Shown here in pieces: positions 59,781-64,000 of a stretch of DNA of 64,000 nt. Source of the stretch: Nepenthes gracilis (taxonomy: Eukaryota > Streptophyta > Magnoliopsida > Caryophyllales > Nepenthaceae). Position 1 is the stretch's first letter; each line of letters begins with the position of its first letter. The stretch is taken from assembly GCA_033239525.1 (NCBI GenBank), contig BSYO01000026.1:2294001-2358000 (forward strand), read 5' to 3'. The notes beneath the pieces were generated by a model. That model worked only from the letters and a program-made list of their open reading frames with translations. It did no database searches and had not been told where the DNA came from. A program made the position numbers and the translations under genes.

Positions 59781-61223
59781 AGGAAATATGATACTAGAAG
59801 TATAAAATTAAAATTTAGTGTTAAGATTTAAAATATCAATTAACTTGAGTTTTAAATATTTTATAAATTTTATATATTGATTTGAGATACCAAAAATTAT
59901 TAATTTTAAGGTATATTTGTGATGGATTTAAAGGCAGATTTGGAGTATCACATAATGGATAAGTTCGATCGATCTTCAAGTTAAAGTGAATAGATACAAA
60001 ATTGTCCCATACCAAAAAATTTTAAATTCGATTTTTTTCAAAAAGTGTCCATAAACCAGTCAAACTGATTTTTTCCTGTACAGTGCACCATGGGTAGGTT
60101 AATGCCACGAGACATGTTCAAACTACCCAAACTATTTTTTATATCATCAAGTATTGAAAACCACATATTTATCATGATGATATATGATAAATTTGATTGA
60201 TTATTAGTATAAATAATAGTGATATATTTTTTATAATTAATTATTATCATTAAATATATGATATTTCAACACATTTCATAATTTTCTTCACAATAAGCCT
60301 GGATTGTTATCTCTCTCCTATTGGGGCCTTATAACACAATTAGACTGATAATTTATTATCTGTAATATTTACACATAATACCATTAAAATAAAATATTAT
60401 AAAATAAGTATACCAAATATCGGATAGGAATAGGGCGAATGTGATGTCATCGACTAGTTTCTAGGCATGATTATGGCTTCTTATCTCAAACTACCAAATC
60501 TTATTAACATATTCGGCCTAAATTTTTTTCTTTTTTTCTTTTTCATTTTTTAGAAGAATAGCAAGCTTTAAAAAAATATCTCAATAAACACTATTTTTGT
60601 CTAGTTAATAATTATGCAAGATAAACTCCTAAATAAAAATATCAAAAAGTAAATAAAAAGAAATTTTCAAGGATCGGTCCAAATTGACTTAGTTTTAATT
60701 ATAAATAGATTGGTTATGATTTTTATACTAGGTAACTAGACCTATTCCTATTCAACATAATACAATAGTCACAATTTCTCATTAAAATTAAAATCTAATT
60801 TAATTTTAATCAGAAGTAATAGATAAGGTGAAAGCCCTTCATTCAAAACGTAATTATGAAATCAAAAAATATATATATATTTTTTAATTTAAGAATATGA
60901 CATTTTTTTTCACATACTGTAAAAATTGTCAATCTTTAATGATATGAGCCTTATTAGGATATTTTTATTTTTTATTTTTATTTATAATATTAAATATAAA
61001 TATTTTATCTTGATAATTTAAATGATTAGTGTGACATCAAATACTAATATTTTGAAAGCATTTTGAATCTTAATTGACCACGTTTTTCAAATCAAGAACT
61101 CACCCTACAAATTATATAAAAATTCTAAATATTATGTATTTATGATATCATTTCTAATTTATTATTATTTTTTAATTAAATTTTATTACACATAGTTAGA
61201 TTCTTAATATTTTTAAAAGTTAC
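59781..61223. other. Intergenic, AT-rich
   Basis: No gene or known repeat is recognised. Short ORFs such as 60038-60250 lack features. Confidence 0.4.
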
Positions 61224-62076
61224 TGTTGCGTCCTGAGTTTCCGTTCACCTAGCGAGCAGCGTCTGGGCGAAACTTATGAGTTTCAAGATGGACAGAAAAC
61301 GCACAACACAGAGTAAAATGCGAAAGAATGAAGGGGACGAGGACTTCGAATGCGATATCTTTTACATGGAAAGCCCCTTTGAGATTGCAAAGGGGAAAAA
61401 CCACGGTCACAGATGGGCGTCCAGGAAATTCCACTATGGATCAAGGAGAATACAGCAGGACCCTTGATGGTGCTTTTTGTCACCATCAGGAATTACAAGT
61501 CTCAAGTTTCGTTTCTCTCTTTCTTGCTTTCACTGGGAAGAATGCTCTCAATATGGACTCAGGAGACGAACTTTTCAGAATCCCCTCCTTAGCGCCTGAA
61601 GGGAGGTGTTTATAGGAAACGGAAAAGTTATTCTGTTACGGAAGGGACACGTGGCCCTGGAGGGTCAAGGGCGCCTCCACAGCCCAGCTAGTGCGGTATG
61701 CCAGGGACACGTGTCGTCAGGACAGTGGCGGCAGTACCTGCCCTGCAGATACGGTGCACCAGTAATGCCAGTCTTGCAGATACGGCGTGCCAGGAGCCGT
61801 TGGATTCATGATGACGCTACCTTTTCGATTTTAGGGAATCATCTGAGTTGGCACACTCGGATACTTTGATTTCTTATATGGAGACGTTCGAAATGGTTCT
61901 CGGACGCTCCTCGAGTTTTCTTGATGACGTCAGTCCCCCTTAGGAGTCCTCGTACTCCCATGGAGTAAACGGACTTCACGAGCTTTCGTCACTATTTAGG
62001 CCCCTTGGGCCATGGGCGTGACTTTGGGCCTTCCTTTTGGGCTGCGCTTTATGGGCCATAGTATTGAGACCTAACA
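61224..62076 (+). mobile_element. Putative 5' LTR of Transposase_28-type element
   Basis: It starts TGTTGCGTCC and ends GACCTAACA, followed by CTAGCCCCCCATGCC, a leader start seen in this class of elements. A TATA-like GTTTATAGG lies near 61609. Two G-box/ABRE-like words (GGGACACGTGGCCC near 61645, GGGACACGTGTCG near 61705) are present, but downstream of that TATA. With only one LTR in the window, the limits are inferred from TG...CA and composition. Confidence 0.5.
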
Positions 62077-62587
62077 CTAGCCCCCCATGCCAAAGGGTTC
62101 GAGGTCCTCAACCGTTTGGCATGACGCGGCTGTTTCTCCATGGAGGCTGGCCTTTTCTTCTGGTGATCTGTCCACGGCCACCTGTATCCTCGAAGGAAAT
62201 GTGACAAAAGGTTTGGTGAAGAAGTGTCTGAAAGCTTCTTTAGAGTCCGAGTCCTTTTAACGCCGCCGTTTGGACTTCTGCAGTGCAATAAATGCTAGAC
62301 AGACTGGTTGTCAAGTGCCTTGGGAAAGTAAGGCCACAGTTTCTTTGAGACGAACGGTCGAGCGACATGTGGTGAAGGGAAATGAGTGCGCCTTTTAGAA
62401 TTTCAAAAATATTAATAGGCCTTCTCGTTGCCAGCTTCCTACTTATGTGTTTTGCTTTCGTTTTATTTTCAAAGTGTTGAAGCTTTTCGCTCTTTGTCCT
62501 TCTTCTATGCCTTAACCATTTCTCCCAAAACTTTTCATCGCTACTCCTCTTCCCTCTTTCATTATTGAGGTCTCGCTTTTCATTGCC

Positions 62588-64000
62588 ATGGCTCCTGGGG
62601 TAAAAGATATCGCTTCATCCCTCACCCTCAAGGATCTCGATGAGATTCGGGCAAAGTACGACATCCCCGCTTCTACTGAGAGGGTGGTTCCAGGGGCCGC
62701 TGAGAGGGCCTGCAGTCTGCCTGACGGCTTCATCAAAGTTTACGAGGTTTACCTAAAAGGGGGACTCCACTTTCCAGTTCCTTCAGAGCTTTATAATCTG
62801 ATGCGCGATTTGGCCGTTCTGTTCGCCAGGCTTCAACCAAATGCAGTAAGGTATTTGGTCTCTCTCTACGTTTTTAAACGCTGTTATGAGAAGGTCCTTG
62901 GGGTAGCCACGATGAAGGTTATGTTCCGCTTTACTCATAATCTGGAATGGATCACCATAACTTATCGTTCGGAGTTCGCTGAGATGAGCGGTGGGAACCC
63001 GGACTCCATGAAAAGATGAAATGATAAATTCTTCTTTCTAGGAGTTCGAGAGGATTGGGAGCTCCCGGCCACATGGGGAAACGTAGTGAGCAAACACTGC
63101 TCGGACGCCACAGCTGAGGAGAGAGAGGCTGCCAAGGAGGTCACGGATTTGGTTATGGCCAACCTTGGCAGTTTTAACGTGGGGAAAAAGAACATTTGGC
63201 TGTCCCCGGAGAAATTGGCCGAGGCCAAGTGAGTGACACAGTCCGGGGGTGCCTCCTCTGCTGCAGTTTCGAAGAGGAAGAAGAAGAAGAGACTGAGAAG
63301 AAAGGAGGCTTCTCTCGTTATCCAGGAGCCATCCGAGGGGCCACAAAAAATCCCACGGACGGAGGCCTCGAAGGTTCCACCGGCAGTCATTGAACAGCCC
63401 TCGTCCAGTGACGACAATGCCGTTATTGCTCCAATGGTGAGGAGGGCCACGAAGTTGGCTGTTGGTCCTCCCGCGGAGCCTTAAGTTGCGGGCCCTTTTG
63501 AGGATTTGGCAATTTTTGAGGTCTCGAAGGAGACTGGAATTGCTGAGGTCGAGGACATAACTATGCCTGTAACCGCTCCTGTCCTGGAAGCCACTGAGGT
63601 TGAGGAGTCTCACGGGATGGAATCTACTAGTGTTGTCCCTTCCGAGGACATTTTTGAGGTCCTTGGTGGGGAAGAGGCCAAGGTCACAACCTCAGAATTC
63701 CTCTAGGCTCCTGGGCCCCCAAAGGTTGCAGCTTCCGCGGACGTTGTAGAGGCCCCGGTCTCTAGAGATCTTTTGGCTGAGGCGATTCTTGACATTTTCG
63801 TGGCACCTGCGAGTATTCTGCAGGTGCCTGAGGTCTCCGCGGAGTGGGGCCCAAGTTACGACTCTCTGGTTTCTAAGGTATTTCACCGCTTCTTTACTTC
63901 TTTTGTCTTGCTTTTAGTTGGCTGCCTCTTAAGGGACTTGTTTATCTTTTACAGCTCCAAGACATGGCTGGGAGCCTCAACTAGTTGGTCGAAGAAGCCG
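62588..64000 (+). pseudogene. Transposase_28-like ('putative gypsy type transposon') ORF, broken, runs off window
   Basis: From ATG 62588 (MAPGVKDIASSL) one frame continues to the window end. Residues 1-215 match the Transposase_28 domain (AKYDIPASTE, GFIKVYEVYLKGGLHFPVP, then NDKFFFLGVREDWELP and WLSPEKLAEAK). A Lys/Glu-rich linker follows. In-frame stops lie at 63017 (TGA, before NDKFFF, where the family has Trp), about 63230 (TGA), 63482 (TAA), 63704 (TAG) and near 63982 (TAG). The domain's function is unknown; it is typical of the first ORF of plant LTR elements of this type. A small intron is noted separately. Inactive unless read through. Confidence 0.75.
63878..63954 (+). other. Predicted 77-bp intron
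   Basis: AAG|GTATTT at the 5' end and a pyrimidine-rich TTTTACAG|CTC at the 3' end. Splicing keeps phase 0 and joins LVSK to LQDMAGSLN, which reads like the continuing protein. Confidence 0.55.

Overview
The window looks like nuclear DNA of a flowering plant. It is AT-rich and gene-poor, and most of what can be recognised is LTR retrotransposon remains in many stages of decay. Plant hallmarks are the copia primer-binding site complementary to initiator tRNA-Met, Tat/Retand-like gypsy elements, a Tourist-type MITE with TTA target duplication, and a 'putative gypsy type transposon' (Transposase_28-like) ORF. The species, and whether it is monocot or eudicot, cannot be fixed from the sequence. 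I see no rRNA, tRNA, CRISPR array or organellar gene.

Layout. 1-5951: minus-strand gypsy element 1, reading from a 5' LTR near 5.9 kb down through gag, protease, RT and RNase H to integrase at the window edge. 7088-7780: an intact minus-strand ORF for a four-helix membrane protein, the best candidate for an ordinary host gene. 8512-8893: MITE. 9083-10315: solo gypsy LTR. 10539-15413: gypsy element 2, internally deleted but still flanked by TATAT target duplications. 18.3-20.4 kb: a 2-kb LTR-like repeat, found again at 46.3-48.1 kb. 21148-21530: a compact solo LTR with perfect GGTAA duplications and a long hairpin. 27651-28544: an intact ORF of a plant RRM-like family, with broken copies at 39.3 kb and 43.8-46.3 kb. 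30740-36295: a nearly complete Tork/Tnt1-like copia element with both LTRs and a single-frame gag-pol broken only by stop codons. 37.0-38.5 kb: gypsy 5' end fragment. 38.6-39.2 kb: foldback repeats. 39.6-40.9 kb: plus-strand fragment of a long LTR whose 4.9-kb minus-strand copy lies at 48119-53032. 41.9-43.8 kb: gypsy integrase/RNase H fragment. 54.2-57.4 kb: a tandem duplication with a transplanted patch, then a 1.8-kb solo LTR. 58.0-59.7 kb: decayed copia 5' part. 61224-64000: the 5' part of a plus-strand Transposase_28-type element.

Most elements appear dead. Stops and catalytic-site changes are mainly C-to-T or G-to-A type, as expected for methylated repeats. Only two ORFs (7088-7780 and 27651-28544) look capable of encoding complete host-type proteins. 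The most interesting signals are W-box-like (TTGACC/GGTCAA) arrays in LTRs of two unrelated elements; the RRM-like gene unit duplicated together with its flanks and bordered by inverted-repeat motifs; and a 236-bp piece of one LTR copied at about 99% identity into a duplication 7 kb away. All homologies were judged by eye from the sequence and from knowledge of the families.
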